Assembly (NCBI RefSeq): GCF_004000865.1
Contig: NZ_BIMB01000031.1
Location: 19,504-83,503, forward strand
Direction of reading: 5' to 3'
Source: Paenibacillus elgii NBRC 100335
GTDB taxonomy: Bacteria; Bacillota; Bacilli; Paenibacillales; NBRC-103111
DNA: 64,000 nucleotides
Shown: positions 34,838-43,928 of the stretch, piece after piece
Layout: each line of letters starts with the position of its first letter
How positions within the stretch are numbered: the stretch's first letter is position 1
Made by a program: the position numbers and the translations under genes
Notes under the pieces: model-generated
What the model was told of the DNA's origin: nothing
Databases searched by the model: none
The model's input: the letters and a program-made list of their open reading frames with translations, nothing else

Positions 34838-35257
34838 CTAGCGGAACTCTCCTACGGCTATCGCTTCGATCTCAATCAAGAAATGATCATTCACCAGTTT
34901 ACTTACTTCAACGGCCGAACTGGCAGGCGGATTTGTCGTATTCACATACCTGTCCCGAATGTCCCTCACGATCTGGATCTGGGAGATGTCCGTTAAAAAG
35001 AAGGTCAATTTGACAACATCATTGAAGCTTACGCCGGAAGCCTCCAACGCAGCTTTGATGTTCTCGAATACTTGCCCGGTTTGTGCCGCCAGGTCTCCCG
35101 GACCGACCAATTCTCCTTTGTGGTTCACGGCCACCTGCCCGGAAACATAAATTGTTCTTCCGTTCCGTACTTCCACAACCTGCGTATAACCATTTGCAGG
35201 CGGCATCGTTTGCGGATTCCTGAAAATGATTTGCTTATCGTTTTGCATAATATTCAT
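34838..35257 (-). CDS. RidA/YjgF-family protein lacking the catalytic arginine
   Basis: A 139-residue Rid-fold protein. IYVSGQVAVNHKGELVG and DVVKLTFFLTDISQI are family segments. Where RidA has PARSxVEV with the Arg needed for imine hydrolysis, this protein has PPASSAVEV (Ser). It belongs to a Rid subgroup unlikely to be a classical enamine deaminase. It begins 4 bp after an isochorismatase-like hydrolase gene, so both act in one pathway, perhaps on an amide or carbamate. Confidence 0.85.
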   Translation of the reverse strand: MNIMQNDKQIIFRNPQTMPPANGYTQVVEVRNGRTIYVSGQVAVNHKGELVGPGDLAAQTGQVFENIKAALEASGVSFNDVVKLTFFLTDISQIQIVRDIRDRYVNTTNPPASSAVEVSKLVNDHFLIEIEAIAVGEFR

Positions 35258-35261
35258 AGCT

Positions 35262-35750
35262 TCAGCTCCCTACGAAAGATTCGATGACCGGATAGGAGAT
35301 GATATTTCGATCCCGGTACGTCGCTTCAACCGCAGCATCCCGCTCACCGACGATTCCGTTTTGCAGGATGACCGTCTTAAAGCCTCTCTCCCTCGCCCCG
35401 TTGTACGTGAACAGCACGCAGTGCTCTGCCGCAAATCCCGACACGATCACAAGACCGATTTCGTTCTCCAATAAAAGCTGTTCCAGGTCCGTTTTCCAAA
35501 AAGCATTGGAGAATACTTTGGTAACTCTCTTCTCCTGCTCTTCCGCTTTAATCTCGGGGATGATATCGAATAGCTCCTTATTCGACTCCTGCCGTCCCTC
35601 AATGTCTTGAATATGGACAATGAGATGCCCCTTTGACCGCAGCAGGTCTGCCGTATAATTGATGTATTCGCACGCCTTTTCGATGCTCGATTGTTCTTTA
35701 TCCTTCAGAAAGACGGTTTGCATATCGACGATTAATAAGGCTATTTTCAT
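35262..35750 (-). CDS. Isochorismatase-like cysteine hydrolase
   Basis: A 162-residue nicotinamidase/isochorismatase-fold hydrolase. The triad is visible as Asp9 (LIVDMQ), Lys78 (VTKVFSNAF) and Cys111 (GFAAEHCVLFT). Members cleave amides, carbamates or vinyl ethers. It is first in a two-gene operon with a Rid-family protein, an arrangement common in nitrogen-compound catabolism. Confidence 0.88.
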   Translation of the reverse strand: MKIALLIVDMQTVFLKDKEQSSIEKACEYINYTADLLRSKGHLIVHIQDIEGRQESNKELFDIIPEIKAEEQEKRVTKVFSNAFWKTDLEQLLLENEIGLVIVSGFAAEHCVLFTYNGARERGFKTVILQNGIVGERDAAVEATYRDRNIISYPVIESFVGS

Positions 35751-35823
35751 AGTTTTTCGACTCCTTTGTTTATGAAATTCCTCACTTTTGCTTGATCGGG
35801 ATCAGGAGGGCATCAGCTTCAGC

Positions 35824-37407
35824 TTATTGAAGGATACAGCCTCTAGCCAGCAATGACCCGGGTATTGCCGGGAGAGCCGGGTATTCGTCATCGTCCTCAG
35901 AAGGAGAAAACAGCGAATCTTGCTGGCCCGAAGTCGAATGCGACACGCCGATTTCGATCATATCTTGCAAAGAAAGAGAACCCTTTTCCGAAGCGTCCGT
36001 CGGGTTCACCTTCTTTGGTGCCTCGTATCGAACCCCTTGACCAACTAAATCCTCGTAGAAACCCCACCATTTTTCAGCCCATGATTTCCAATTTTCTCTC
36101 GTTGGATTCTCTCCAATATCACGAAGTTCAAAGACGGGAGCATATTTTTCTTGATCGGAATTCCCTGCACGTACATCGCCTTTTCCTGAAAAAACCCCCA
36201 TTCCCTTAAGCTTCGGATTATTCTGTTCCGTCAAAAGATCGTTTTTCGGAAGCTTATGCAGCCAATTTGCACGCTTTAGCTTAATCTCGTACGGTTCTTC
36301 TCCTCCTTCCCCGAACGTTTGCGGCAGCAGCGGGCCGTCCCAGATGTCGGCCCATGTCTCTTGTTCTTTCCCTTTCTTCTCTGCACTGGTTACATGGTTG
36401 CCCAGCGCTCCTTCCAGAAACCAAGAGATCCACTCCGGTTTCATATGGCCCGTATTGTCTCGTATAGCGTTGAGTTCATGATCGGGGAGAAGTTCGAACA
36501 TTAGATGAAAGGGTGTTTTGGCAAGCACTGGGAACAGCGCCTTAGGAAATTGGCGTTTCAGATTTTTTCGATTTTCCATCGGCACGAAGCTGCTTCGCAG
36601 GTAATAAGCGATCATGGTGGAAAGGCCCGTAAGCTGAGGACTCATCTTTTTTACATGGTTAAGTCCGAGCTTTTTATGTCTTTTCTCAAACGTTTTTTCC
36701 ATCGTTTTCAATCTATCCCTTAGCTTTACGACAGGGCCTGCATAGTTGGAAGTCTTCAGGTTCTCTTGTTTGTTTGCCAACATATCGAACATGGTTGCGA
36801 TCTTTCCTAGCGGAACGCTCATCGTGACTTGGACATGAGGCGAGAATTTCCCGGTCTTTGGATTGATATTGGCCGAGTTCACCTGTTTATATGGCTCTAC
36901 CTCGCCTGAATTACCGGCTTTGCCTAGCACGTTCTCCAAAACAATAGGCTCATTTTCGTTTACACGATGGCTTTCCAATTGCCGAGCCAGCTCGTCCATG
37001 CTTTGGACGGCACCAAGAAAAGCCTCTTTGTCCGGATGAGCATCGGATACAAACTCAAGGTTCGAGCTTCTTCCTGTAGGCATCAAATATTCATCCGCTG
37101 ACAACGTGAAGCCGTTCTCGTCATCGCGAACCAGCGGCGCATACTTCTCGAACGCTATACCTTCCCGAGTTGTCGTTTCCCAATTCGAATCCTCTAATTC
37201 AACCCCAATAGCTCGCTGAATGACGGTGCCTTGTCGCGGTATTTTCGAAAAGCCGGAAATCAGGTACCGTTGAAGAGCCTGATTCCCTACGGTCTTCGAC
37301 ATGTTGAAAAACCAATCCGGGCCAGCCGCTCGGGGGCTCGTCATGCAACGTTTCGATGACGCAGCTATGGAGGCAGGAACCCTCTGTAGTATTTTGCTCT
37401 CTCTCAT
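35824..37407 (-). CDS. Orphan 527-residue protein with eCIS-effector-like N-terminus and C-terminal CILQ
   Basis: No signal peptide or membrane span. The N-terminal part has VGNQALQRYL (40-49) and VIQRAIGVELEDSNW (62-76). Such GNxAxxR-type motifs and a following G-E-type domain recur in Actinobacteria/Paenibacillus proteins linked to extracellular contractile injection systems and DUF4157 toxins. The middle is basic and helical (about 230-330). The protein ends in GCILQ, which fits a eukaryotic CaaX prenylation box. No tail-sheath genes are in the window. Function unknown; the effector idea is inference. Confidence 0.6.
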   Translation of the reverse strand: MRESKILQRVPASIAASSKRCMTSPRAAGPDWFFNMSKTVGNQALQRYLISGFSKIPRQGTVIQRAIGVELEDSNWETTTREGIAFEKYAPLVRDDENGFTLSADEYLMPTGRSSNLEFVSDAHPDKEAFLGAVQSMDELARQLESHRVNENEPIVLENVLGKAGNSGEVEPYKQVNSANINPKTGKFSPHVQVTMSVPLGKIATMFDMLANKQENLKTSNYAGPVVKLRDRLKTMEKTFEKRHKKLGLNHVKKMSPQLTGLSTMIAYYLRSSFVPMENRKNLKRQFPKALFPVLAKTPFHLMFELLPDHELNAIRDNTGHMKPEWISWFLEGALGNHVTSAEKKGKEQETWADIWDGPLLPQTFGEGGEEPYEIKLKRANWLHKLPKNDLLTEQNNPKLKGMGVFSGKGDVRAGNSDQEKYAPVFELRDIGENPTRENWKSWAEKWWGFYEDLVGQGVRYEAPKKVNPTDASEKGSLSLQDMIEIGVSHSTSGQQDSLFSPSEDDDEYPALPAIPGSLLARGCILQ

Positions 37408-37555
37408 GAACGCCCCCCTATATATTCCTATTTAAATACTATATTATACTTTTTACTCTTAGCCACAAAAAGAGCCGTCTGCTTCAGTTGGATTAAAGTA
37501 TGGTATACTGGGAAAGAAATTATGATCCAAATACCTCTAAGGAACGTGATGCGTT

Positions 37556-38152
37556 TTGTTTATAGAAGAAGAATATTACGACGAGCACTTTGTGGAGGCT
37601 CAATACTCGCAGCAGGAAGTAACCTCGGTCCGGTTCTACGATTGCACATTTACCAAATGCGATTTCAGTGAGACGGTCTTTAAAGACTGCAAATTTTCGG
37701 GATGTACCTTTGAAAACTGTAATTTAAGTTTAATTCAAGTGCTCGACTGCGATTTCTCCCAGGTTTCTTTCACCCATTCCAAATTGATCGGCATCAATTG
37801 GGCCGAGATGGCTCCGCCCCGAAAAGTCGGGTCCGGTCTGCTGCGGTTCGAAGAATGTACCCTAAGTCATTCCACTTTCATCGGATTGACGCTGCCGAAG
37901 AGCGTAATCACAAAATGCACGGCAAAGAACGTAGATTTCAGGGAATCCGACCTTACGGAAGCGGACATGAGCTATACGGATTTCTCCGAAAGTCTGTTTG
38001 ACCGGACGAACTTGACGGCCGCGGACTTCTCTTTTGCAACCAACTACATGATTGACCCGGGGCTCAATCCAATCCGGAAAGCCAAATTTACGCTGCCCGA
38101 GGCGATATCTTTACTCTATTGCATGGATATCCAATTGATTGACGGGGACTAA
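37556..38152 (+). CDS. Pentapeptide-repeat protein
   Basis: A 198-residue protein made of A(D/N)LXX-type repeats: VRFYDCTFTKCDFSETVFKD, CTFENCNLS, VDFRESDLTEADMSYTDF, DRTNLTAADF. A loop near residues 80-95 breaks the helix. This gives a right-handed quadrilateral beta-helix. Some relatives (Qnr, McbG) protect DNA gyrase; the central break and size would allow that, but it is not shown. The start is TTG with AAGGA 12 bases upstream, so the exact N-terminus is uncertain. It is divergent from the orphan CILQ protein. Confidence 0.85.
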   Translation: MFIEEEYYDEHFVEAQYSQQEVTSVRFYDCTFTKCDFSETVFKDCKFSGCTFENCNLSLIQVLDCDFSQVSFTHSKLIGINWAEMAPPRKVGSGLLRFEECTLSHSTFIGLTLPKSVITKCTAKNVDFRESDLTEADMSYTDFSESLFDRTNLTAADFSFATNYMIDPGLNPIRKAKFTLPEAISLLYCMDIQLIDGD

Positions 38153-38236
38153 GCGTATCCTTTGTTAAAACGACCACCTATGGTCTTCAAGCAAGCAATC
38201 ATCGCATAGCAAACTTCACTGCGCTTCCTTTTCAAC

Positions 38237-38563
38237 CTAAAATAATACTTCTAATTGTTTGTACTCTTTAAGCGGAGATCGGTTGACGAATAATTTCGGG
38301 TTTCTTTCTTTGGTATGAAAAGCGTTTAGAATATGCAACTCGTAGTACCATTCTCCCGTATCCGTGGCAATATGTCGTCCGTTATACAGTATTCTTCCGT
38401 ATTCGCCAGGCGACAGCTCGAATACTTTCTCGGCTAATAAATGATATTTTTTATCATATCTAGCAGGCTTTCCGCAATAATGAGAGTATTTGAAGGTAAA
38501 AACGCTTTGCTGTATCGATTTCTTAATGAGGAATAAGGGGCGCCTCTCACGTCTTTCCCCCAT
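38237..38563 (-). CDS. Small hypothetical protein (108 residues)
   Basis: A basic protein rich in aromatics (TFKYSHYCGKPARYDKKYHLL, GEWYYELHILNAFH). No family was recognised, no membrane segment was seen, and no good ribosome site lies before the ATG. It is kept because codon use looks natural and the gap is otherwise empty. Confidence 0.45.
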   Translation of the reverse strand: MGERRERRPLFLIKKSIQQSVFTFKYSHYCGKPARYDKKYHLLAEKVFELSPGEYGRILYNGRHIATDTGEWYYELHILNAFHTKERNPKLFVNRSPLKEYKQLEVLF

Positions 38564-38626
38564 CTTATGGTTATATCTTGTATAATCAAGTTAGCACCCT
38601 TTCCAAAAACTTCAGAATCCTTTTAT

Positions 38627-39178
38627 TCACAAGCCCTCACGTAAACGTTCCCGATAAATCCGGTAATTTTCCTCATCAAAGCAGACGAACAAAATCTGCT
38701 CTAGACTCGACTCGTGATGGCTGCGGATGAAATTAGATACGGCCTCTAACGCAATTTTGGCTGCCAAATCTTTCGGAAACCGATAAATGCCGGTACTGAT
38801 ATTTGGAAAAGCGATACTACGTGCATGATTTTTGCAAGCTAGATTCAATGTGTTTACATAGCAGTTCGTCAATTTCTGTTCCTCGCCGCTCTTTCCGCCG
38901 TTCCAGACCGGCCCTACGGTGTGAATCACAAAGGACGCCGGTAAATTTCCCGCTGTCGTCACAACGGCTTCGCCGATCTGGCAGCCGCCTTGCTGATCTC
39001 TGATCTTCCTGCATTCCTCCAAAATCTGCTTGCCACCAGCTCTATGGATGGCCCCGTCAACCCCGCCCCCGCCGAGCAAGCTTGTATTGGCGGCATTCAC
39101 GATAACATCTGCGGCTATTTTGGTAATATCTCCTTGGAGTACCTTTACGGTAGTCGTTTGCAGCTTTATCTCTTCCAT
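38627..39178 (-). CDS. Macrodomain ADP-ribose-binding protein (YmdB-like deacetylase)
   Basis: A 183-residue single macrodomain. [37 protein letters not shown] (about 10-46) contains the catalytic and ligand loop Asn-Ala-Ala-Asn and the GGGGVDG diphosphate loop. [12 protein letters not shown] forms the second loop. Relatives hydrolyse O-acetyl-ADP-ribose or remove ADP-ribose from proteins. GGAGGTG precedes the ATG at 39178. Confidence 0.92.
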   Translation of the reverse strand: MEEIKLQTTTVKVLQGDITKIAADVIVNAANTSLLGGGGVDGAIHRAGGKQILEECRKIRDQQGGCQIGEAVVTTAGNLPASFVIHTVGPVWNGGKSGEEQKLTNCYVNTLNLACKNHARSIAFPNISTGIYRFPKDLAAKIALEAVSNFIRSHHESSLEQILFVCFDEENYRIYRERLREGL

Positions 39179-39197
39179 GATTGCACCTCCAAGCAAT

Positions 39198-39245
39198 AAA
39201 AAACATCATGGAAAGACTCGTATTCGAGATCCTGATGTTTTTTAT
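39198..39245 (-). terminator. Long hairpin terminator
   Basis: AAAAAACATCA and TGATGTTTTTT pair around an inner CTCG-TATT-CGAG hairpin. The minus strand ends TTTTTTATT. It terminates the membrane-protein gene ending at 39312. Confidence 0.7.
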
Positions 39246-39311
39246 CAAGTCTATGCTTATAACTACGTGCTAGTTTGCTAGTTTCTGTCATTATTATAAT
39301 CTATAAACTGT

Positions 39312-39896
39312 TTACCGTGTTAAAAGTTTCTTCCTTCTTGCTTCTCTGGCGTACATGTACCACCCGATCAGCAAAAATGGAATCGACATGGACACAACGA
39401 TCCCCGCGTGCTTAAAGACGCCAAGCAGACTGTTTGCCAAATCTCCCACGATACTAAACGTAATCGCCTTCGGCAATTCGATCGTAGGATTAATTTCAAC
39501 TCTGTAATCTCCTCCTTCAACGACCTCGAAGCTGTACAGCGACTCGCCTCTCGTATCGTTAAATGTAAAATTCATGGAAGAATCCTTTGCCAGCACAATT
39601 TCCTTATTGTCCGATACTTTAACTATCTTTACCGCGACCAGACTCGATACGTTATTTAATTTCTCTTCTTTTTTAAGCTGTAGCACTCCCAAATTAAGCT
39701 GTTTCGAATCGAATTCGTAAAACAAATTATTTTTCCCCGATGATAAAAACACTTCCTTCGTACCGGGAGCTCTTAACATGACTCTATCGTTTACGGGATT
39801 ATGGTTCAAGAAGTTAATCCCGGCAAACACCATCCCCAATAAGATGATAGCGCCGCCTAATATCAAAAACAGGTACTGAGAAATCAATCGTTTCAT
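39312..39896 (-). CDS. Two-span membrane protein of unknown function
   Basis: A 194-residue protein with AAGGAG six bases before ATG 39896. An N-terminal membrane segment (about 8-28) is followed by an extracytoplasmic beta-rich domain and a second membrane segment near residues 160-182, with a short basic tail. No family was recognised. It lies 37 bp after the Nudix fusion gene and may be in its operon. Confidence 0.65.
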   Translation of the reverse strand: MKRLISQYLFLILGGAIILLGMVFAGINFLNHNPVNDRVMLRAPGTKEVFLSSGKNNLFYEFDSKQLNLGVLQLKKEEKLNNVSSLVAVKIVKVSDNKEIVLAKDSSMNFTFNDTRGESLYSFEVVEGGDYRVEINPTIELPKAITFSIVGDLANSLLGVFKHAGIVVSMSIPFLLIGWYMYAREARRKKLLTR

Positions 39897-39933
39897 CGGT
39901 AACTCCTTTAGGTTTTCTTTGGTTTCTTCAGAT

Positions 39934-40896
39934 TCACCCAACGCTCGGCAATTCGTCCAGATGCCAATAAACCAGCTTGCCTTTCTCTTCGGCCACTCTG
40001 ACCATCTCGTCCGCCCCCTGAGACGGTCCTCCAACCCGGAGCACCGCATCGCAGCAATCCAGCAGACGAATGGAAGACGGATGAAAAATGCGATTGAACA
40101 CGTCGTCTCCGATGGTCTTCGATCCTGCGGTCGCGATCAATGGGAGCGCATACCACTCGCCTAGAACGGGCAAATGTCCCGCTTCGTATACCTGCAAAGC
40201 AATTTCGTTCATAAAGCGGACGTTTTGCTCCAAAAGCTCAGGATCGTCCCCAGTTCCCGAGCGATACGGACCGGCGATAAGAATATGCAGCGGCTTGACC
40301 TCCGGCTCAAGAAGTCCGTGAATTTGCGCATACTGCAGCAGCATGATCGTTTTGGCATCGCAGATTTCGCCGGTTCGGACCATTTCGAGCGCTTCGATGA
40401 ACGGAAGCTCAAGAACCTCGATATGCTCCTGCTCTTCTTCCATCCCTCCGCCTTCTCCAGCCAGCATGCCCTCACTGTATTCAGCCGTATAAAAATGTAA
40501 AATCTCCGTCACGGAACCGGGAGACATATACGCCTCGCCGACCTTGACAATCTCGCTGACGCGGTACCCCGTCTCCTCCTCCGTCTCGCGTACAATGCTC
40601 GCTTCCGGGGTTTCCCGGTCCAGCAGGCCCGCGCACGTCTCGATAAGCATTCCCGTGTCGTTTCCGTTCACGTAGGTCGGCATCCGAAACTGCTTGGTCA
40701 GCACCACCGTCTGCTTCGCCCGATTATACAGCAGGATCGTCGCTCCATTGCCGCGGTCGTATACTTCACGCGCTTGAGTCTCCCAAGTATCATCCTGCTT
40801 TTGATACTCGAAGGTCAGTTTCTTCAAGAGGTACCAGTTGTCCGATAACAACTCCTCTTTCAGGATACGTACTTTTGGGTTTCCCTGTCTTGTCAT
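39934..40896 (-). CDS. NudK-like Nudix hydrolase fused to a DUF4406/nucleoside deoxyribosyltransferase-like domain
   Basis: A 320-residue two-domain protein. Residues 1-200 resemble the GDP-mannose pyrophosphatase NudK. The Nudix box is [22 protein letters not shown]; the first conserved Glu of Gx5E is Thr here, but the REXXEE core is intact. Residues 203-320 begin [18 protein letters not shown] and end [14 protein letters not shown], in the style of DUF4406/NDT-like proteins. The fusion suggests sugar-nucleotide or nucleoside clean-up. Its ATG overlaps the MerR-methyltransferase stop by four bases. Confidence 0.8.
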   Translation of the reverse strand: MTRQGNPKVRILKEELLSDNWYLLKKLTFEYQKQDDTWETQAREVYDRGNGATILLYNRAKQTVVLTKQFRMPTYVNGNDTGMLIETCAGLLDRETPEASIVRETEEETGYRVSEIVKVGEAYMSPGSVTEILHFYTAEYSEGMLAGEGGGMEEEQEHIEVLELPFIEALEMVRTGEICDAKTIMLLQYAQIHGLLEPEVKPLHILIAGPYRSGTGDDPELLEQNVRFMNEIALQVYEAGHLPVLGEWYALPLIATAGSKTIGDDVFNRIFHPSSIRLLDCCDAVLRVGGPSQGADEMVRVAEEKGKLVYWHLDELPSVG

Positions 40897-42104
40897 ATAG
40901 ATCGCTTCCTCCCTAAGAAAAATCCGGAATCCTTCGAAATGCGGATTTTCCCTTCACGTTCGATCATGGAATTTAAAAAGCTTTCAAAATGATGCATAGC
41001 AGCTCCCGTCAACCGCTGGCGGGCATTCATCGGCGTCGAGGTGATATAATCCAGGAGCGGCCGGACTTCGTTCACCAGCAAGTGGTCATCATATGTATAC
41101 AAACGAACCTCAGAAAACCAAGGGGCCAACATCTGTTCACCGTTATCCAAATTAAACCGCTCGATGACGGGGTCCAGCACACGGATCTCGGGATCGAACG
41201 CCGCAGCGAGCTGCTCGACTTCCTGCAAATGCCGCTTGCTCATCGTCGAAGCGAACAATCTTCCTCCGGGCTTTAAGACGCGATGAATTTCGGAAAGCGC
41301 TTTGGGCATGTCCGGCACATGGTAAAGCATGTTGTTGGCAATAACGGTATCGAACTGTTCGTCATGAAAAGGAATATCCTGTACATCGGCCACCACAAAC
41401 TTAAATTGCGTTTTGCGTCCCCCTAAGCTGCTTCGCGCTTCCTCAAGCATCCCGTGCGACAAGTCCGAGAGCGTCATCCTCCAAGCTTCAGGAATCCGAT
41501 CCATGTTCCGCGCCCATAAAGCGCCGTCGCCGCAGCCGATCTCAAGCACCGTGCATCCGGACTGCTCGATCAAATGCCCGAACAGCCAGCGATGCCAACC
41601 GATCGGATTGACGCTGCATTTGTCATAGAGCTGGATTCTCGTTTGCAGGCGCGTCGCGGTATGATACTGCTCGACCCAATTTTTTTCCGAATGAACCGCA
41701 TGGATGAGCTCGATCAGGCCGCTCCACTCCACATCCTCAGACTTGTTCTTCATGATTCCTATCGCTTGATTTATCGCTTTGACCACAACTTCCATGTGTG
41801 CGAGCTTTTGCCGGAGCGTCTCTTTTTGTGCCGTTAACGAGCTTCGGAGGTCATGTTCGGACAGCGATTCTTCGCGAATCACCTCCTTGATCTCTTGAAG
41901 GGTCAAGCCGATATACTTCAGCGTCTGAATCTTCTGCAGCCGAATCATGTCTTCCTTGCTGTATAACCTCGCCGACGACTGACTGTGCTGGGAAGGAGAC
42001 AGCAGACCGATCTGGTCGTAGTAACGCAGCGTTCGCAGCGTGATCCCGGTCTTTTTGGCAATTTGTCCTGTTGTTGCATAGTCGCCGCTTCTCACAATAA
42101 CCAC
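40893..42104 (-). CDS. MerR-family regulator fused to a SAM-dependent methyltransferase
   Basis: A 403-residue fusion. Residues 10-80 form a MerR winged helix ([25 protein letters not shown]). A coiled-coil dimerisation helix runs to about 120. From about 180 lies a class I methyltransferase ([36 protein letters not shown]). It probably senses a small molecule and may modify it. Its promoter has the MerR-type 19-bp spacer with a perfect dyad. It is co-translated with the Nudix fusion gene. Confidence 0.88.
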   Translation of the reverse strand: MVIVRSGDYATTGQIAKKTGITLRTLRYYDQIGLLSPSQHSQSSARLYSKEDMIRLQKIQTLKYIGLTLQEIKEVIREESLSEHDLRSSLTAQKETLRQKLAHMEVVVKAINQAIGIMKNKSEDVEWSGLIELIHAVHSEKNWVEQYHTATRLQTRIQLYDKCSVNPIGWHRWLFGHLIEQSGCTVLEIGCGDGALWARNMDRIPEAWRMTLSDLSHGMLEEARSSLGGRKTQFKFVVADVQDIPFHDEQFDTVIANNMLYHVPDMPKALSEIHRVLKPGGRLFASTMSKRHLQEVEQLAAAFDPEIRVLDPVIERFNLDNGEQMLAPWFSEVRLYTYDDHLLVNEVRPLLDYITSTPMNARQRLTGAAMHHFESFLNSMIEREGKIRISKDSGFFLGRKRSI

Positions 42105-42136
42105 CCTCCGTATCCCGAAAAATTAACCCTATGGCG

Positions 42137-42167
42137 ATTATATCCGGTAACGTAACGTTACCTTCAA
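42137..42167 (-). promoter_or_regulatory. MerR-type promoter with 19-bp spacer and perfect dyad
   Basis: On the minus strand: -35 TTGAAG (42162-42167), a 19-bp spacer, and -10 TATAAT (42137-42142). The palindrome GGTAACGT-A-ACGTTACC (42146-42162) fills the spacer. This overlong spacer with a central dyad is the hallmark of promoters activated by MerR DNA distortion. It drives the MerR-methyltransferase gene (autoregulation). Confidence 0.85.
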
Positions 42168-42170
42168 GCT

Positions 42171-42752
42171 TTATTTTTCGGAGAGCATAGCCTGCACGTC
42201 CTCGACGAAGCTCCTTTTATTAGCCTCGATATAGGTAAGTAAATGATCGAATATATTTTCTTCCTGACTGTAGGTAGATAACTTATCAGCGGCGTGCTGG
42301 ATTTCTTCGAAAAATTCATCATCCGCAATCGCATGGACTTGCCTGAAATGATTGATTTCATACGGCTCCAAGTCCTGCAGATCGCGATGCAGCTGCCCGG
42401 TGCTCAAGTTATAGTTTTCAAGAATCCGTTTGATGGCTTTCATAGCGTCCGCGTCACAAACCGCTCCGATGCGTTCCAGCGCTTCGATGGTCTCGTTAAG
42501 ATATTTTCCGGTCGAGTTTTCCAAAAATCCCAGGATGCCGTTCATGTTTAATTCGGTATCGAAATCGATGAGCAGCACGATGTCCCGAAGCAAAGCCGGA
42601 AGCTCAAAGAAGACCTCCTCATCCTTCAGTTGAATGTTTTCCTGTCTGTACCTATTTGAAGCGACGTGATCCATAATTTCATCAGCGGATGCATTTATTA
42701 GCTCTTTATCGTCGGGCAGCAATCTTCGTAAGATGGCTCGATGGGTTTCCAT
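42171..42752 (-). CDS. DUF4375 (DMP19-like) protein
   Basis: A 193-residue acidic, helical protein. The DUF4375 core is ELPALLRDIVLLIDFDTELNMNGILGFLENSTGKYLNETIEALERIGA. It has a good ribosome site (AAGGAGG). It ends 3 bp before the MerR promoter -35 element. DMP19-type proteins include DNA mimics, but function here is unknown. Confidence 0.75.
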   Translation of the reverse strand: METHRAILRRLLPDDKELINASADEIMDHVASNRYRQENIQLKDEEVFFELPALLRDIVLLIDFDTELNMNGILGFLENSTGKYLNETIEALERIGAVCDADAMKAIKRILENYNLSTGQLHRDLQDLEPYEINHFRQVHAIADDEFFEEIQHAADKLSTYSQEENIFDHLLTYIEANKRSFVEDVQAMLSEK

Positions 42753-42793
42753 TTGTCCTCCTTGGCTCTGCCGCGTGAATACAGCGCTGTCTT

Positions 42794-43002
42794 TTATTCT
42801 TTACACAGTCTTTTTCCGACTAAAGCTTTTGCCGCTTCGTCTGAAATGTCGTTCAAAAATCCAATATGGTTCAGCTTTCGTCTTCTTTATTAATCAAAGT
42901 GTCTCCATTTCTTAAAATCGCGCCACTTTCGGTAATTTCTCCTGCAATCACGTATCCTCGGCCGGTGATCTTGAATACATCTTTAACTTCTAGCTCGAAC
43001 AT
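42794..43002 (-). pseudogene. Small EF-Tu domain-2-like protein, apparently frameshifted
   Basis: From ATG 43002, MFELEVKDVFKITGRGYVI and AGEITESGAILRNGDTL match the beta-barrel domain 2 of translational GTPases. The frame stops at 42871 after 43 codons. The -1 frame continues in a similar style (KLNHIGFLNDISDEAAKALVGKRL) to a stop at 42794. Either a one-base lesion near GACGAAAGC split a 69-residue gene, or the short form is real. Confidence 0.5.
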
Positions 43003-43112
43003 CGCTCATCATCCTTTGTTGTGCTGACAGCCATAATATTTCCTCCTTTTATTTACATCGTCTGACAGACGCTTAAACTAAATACTCCATGTGGACATGG
43101 CTCGCCAACACA

Positions 43113-43142
43113 CAAAAAAAAGCGAAGTCAAGACGACTTCGT
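43113..43142 (-). terminator. Terminator of the YdcF-like gene
   Basis: CGAAGTC / GACTTCG with a 5-base loop is followed on the minus strand by GCTTTTTTTT. It lies about 60 bp past the stop. Confidence 0.75.
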
Positions 43143-43199
43143 CAAAAATGCCAATGCTTCCGACGGGATTCGCAGCAGGAGGGCCTGTCACAACCCTAT

Positions 43200-43865
43200 T
43201 TATTTGTCGTTTGTTAATCTTCCATCGGCGGTAATCGGTATTGCGTCTCCTAAATAAGTCGGACGCGGTTTAAGGATGTTCGCATTGATGAAGTCTTTAT
43301 TTCTCGCCAGTACTTCCCTAATCTTATATTTTTTTGTATCCCCGTACGACCTTTTATCCGCCGCTATTCCGTAGGCTTCGATCCCCATCTTCCTTGCTAT
43401 GTAAATGGCCCTGCTAAGATGATAGTCTTGGGTTACGATAATAAGCTTATTTACTTTAAATATTTCCTTCGCTCTGTATAGACTTTCATACGTGCTGAAG
43501 CCTGCATGATCCATAAACACATTCTCGTTCTTTAAATTTTGATTCAATAGGTATTGTTTCATGGTATTGACTTCATCGTAATCTTGTCTTCCATGATCGC
43601 CGCTGACAATGACTTTAGGAGCTTTTTCTTCCCGGTATGCTTCGATTGAAGTTTCAAGCCGGTCTCGCAGCATATCCGAAACCCTGCCGTCCGGGTACAC
43701 ATAGGCTCCCAACACCAATATGGCGTCTGCATTAGGCAATTCGTTGATGTTCTTCATATATGGATTGGCATATGCTTTGACATGGTAATTTATTGCAAAA
43801 ATTGACCCTGCTCCAATAAGTATAAGGCTAGTGATGATGATTCCCAGTTTTTTTAAACGCTTCAC
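43200..43865 (-). CDS. YdcF/SanA-family (DUF218) membrane-anchored protein
   Basis: A 221-residue protein starting at GTG. The N-terminal signal anchor (LGIIITSLILIGAGSIFAI) leads to an extracytoplasmic DUF218 domain: ADAILVLGAYVYPDGRVSDMLRDRL, APKVIVSGDHGRQDYDE, LIIVTQDYHLSRA. SanA/ElyC relatives affect envelope integrity and vancomycin tolerance. The biochemical function is unknown. Confidence 0.88.
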   Translation of the reverse strand: MKRLKKLGIIITSLILIGAGSIFAINYHVKAYANPYMKNINELPNADAILVLGAYVYPDGRVSDMLRDRLETSIEAYREEKAPKVIVSGDHGRQDYDEVNTMKQYLLNQNLKNENVFMDHAGFSTYESLYRAKEIFKVNKLIIVTQDYHLSRAIYIARKMGIEAYGIAADKRSYGDTKKYKIREVLARNKDFINANILKPRPTYLGDAIPITADGRLTNDK

Positions 43866-43928
43866 GAAAATTACCCCAGACTTGTTTTAGTGATGTACGC
43901 CGTGCTGGTCTTAAGACGCTCTTGTCTT

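Noticed and set aside
35824..37407. Calling the orphan protein a DUF4157 metallopeptidase toxin
   Set aside because: No HExxH zinc motif is present; only the accessory N-terminal motifs are seen.
37488..37509. TTGGAT ... TATACT as a promoter for the pentapeptide-repeat gene
   Set aside because: The spacer is only 10 bp, too short for a sigma-A promoter.
37549..37600. ATG at 37549 as start of the pentapeptide-repeat gene
   Set aside because: It is in a different frame that encodes no repeat pattern; the repeat frame begins at TTG 37556.
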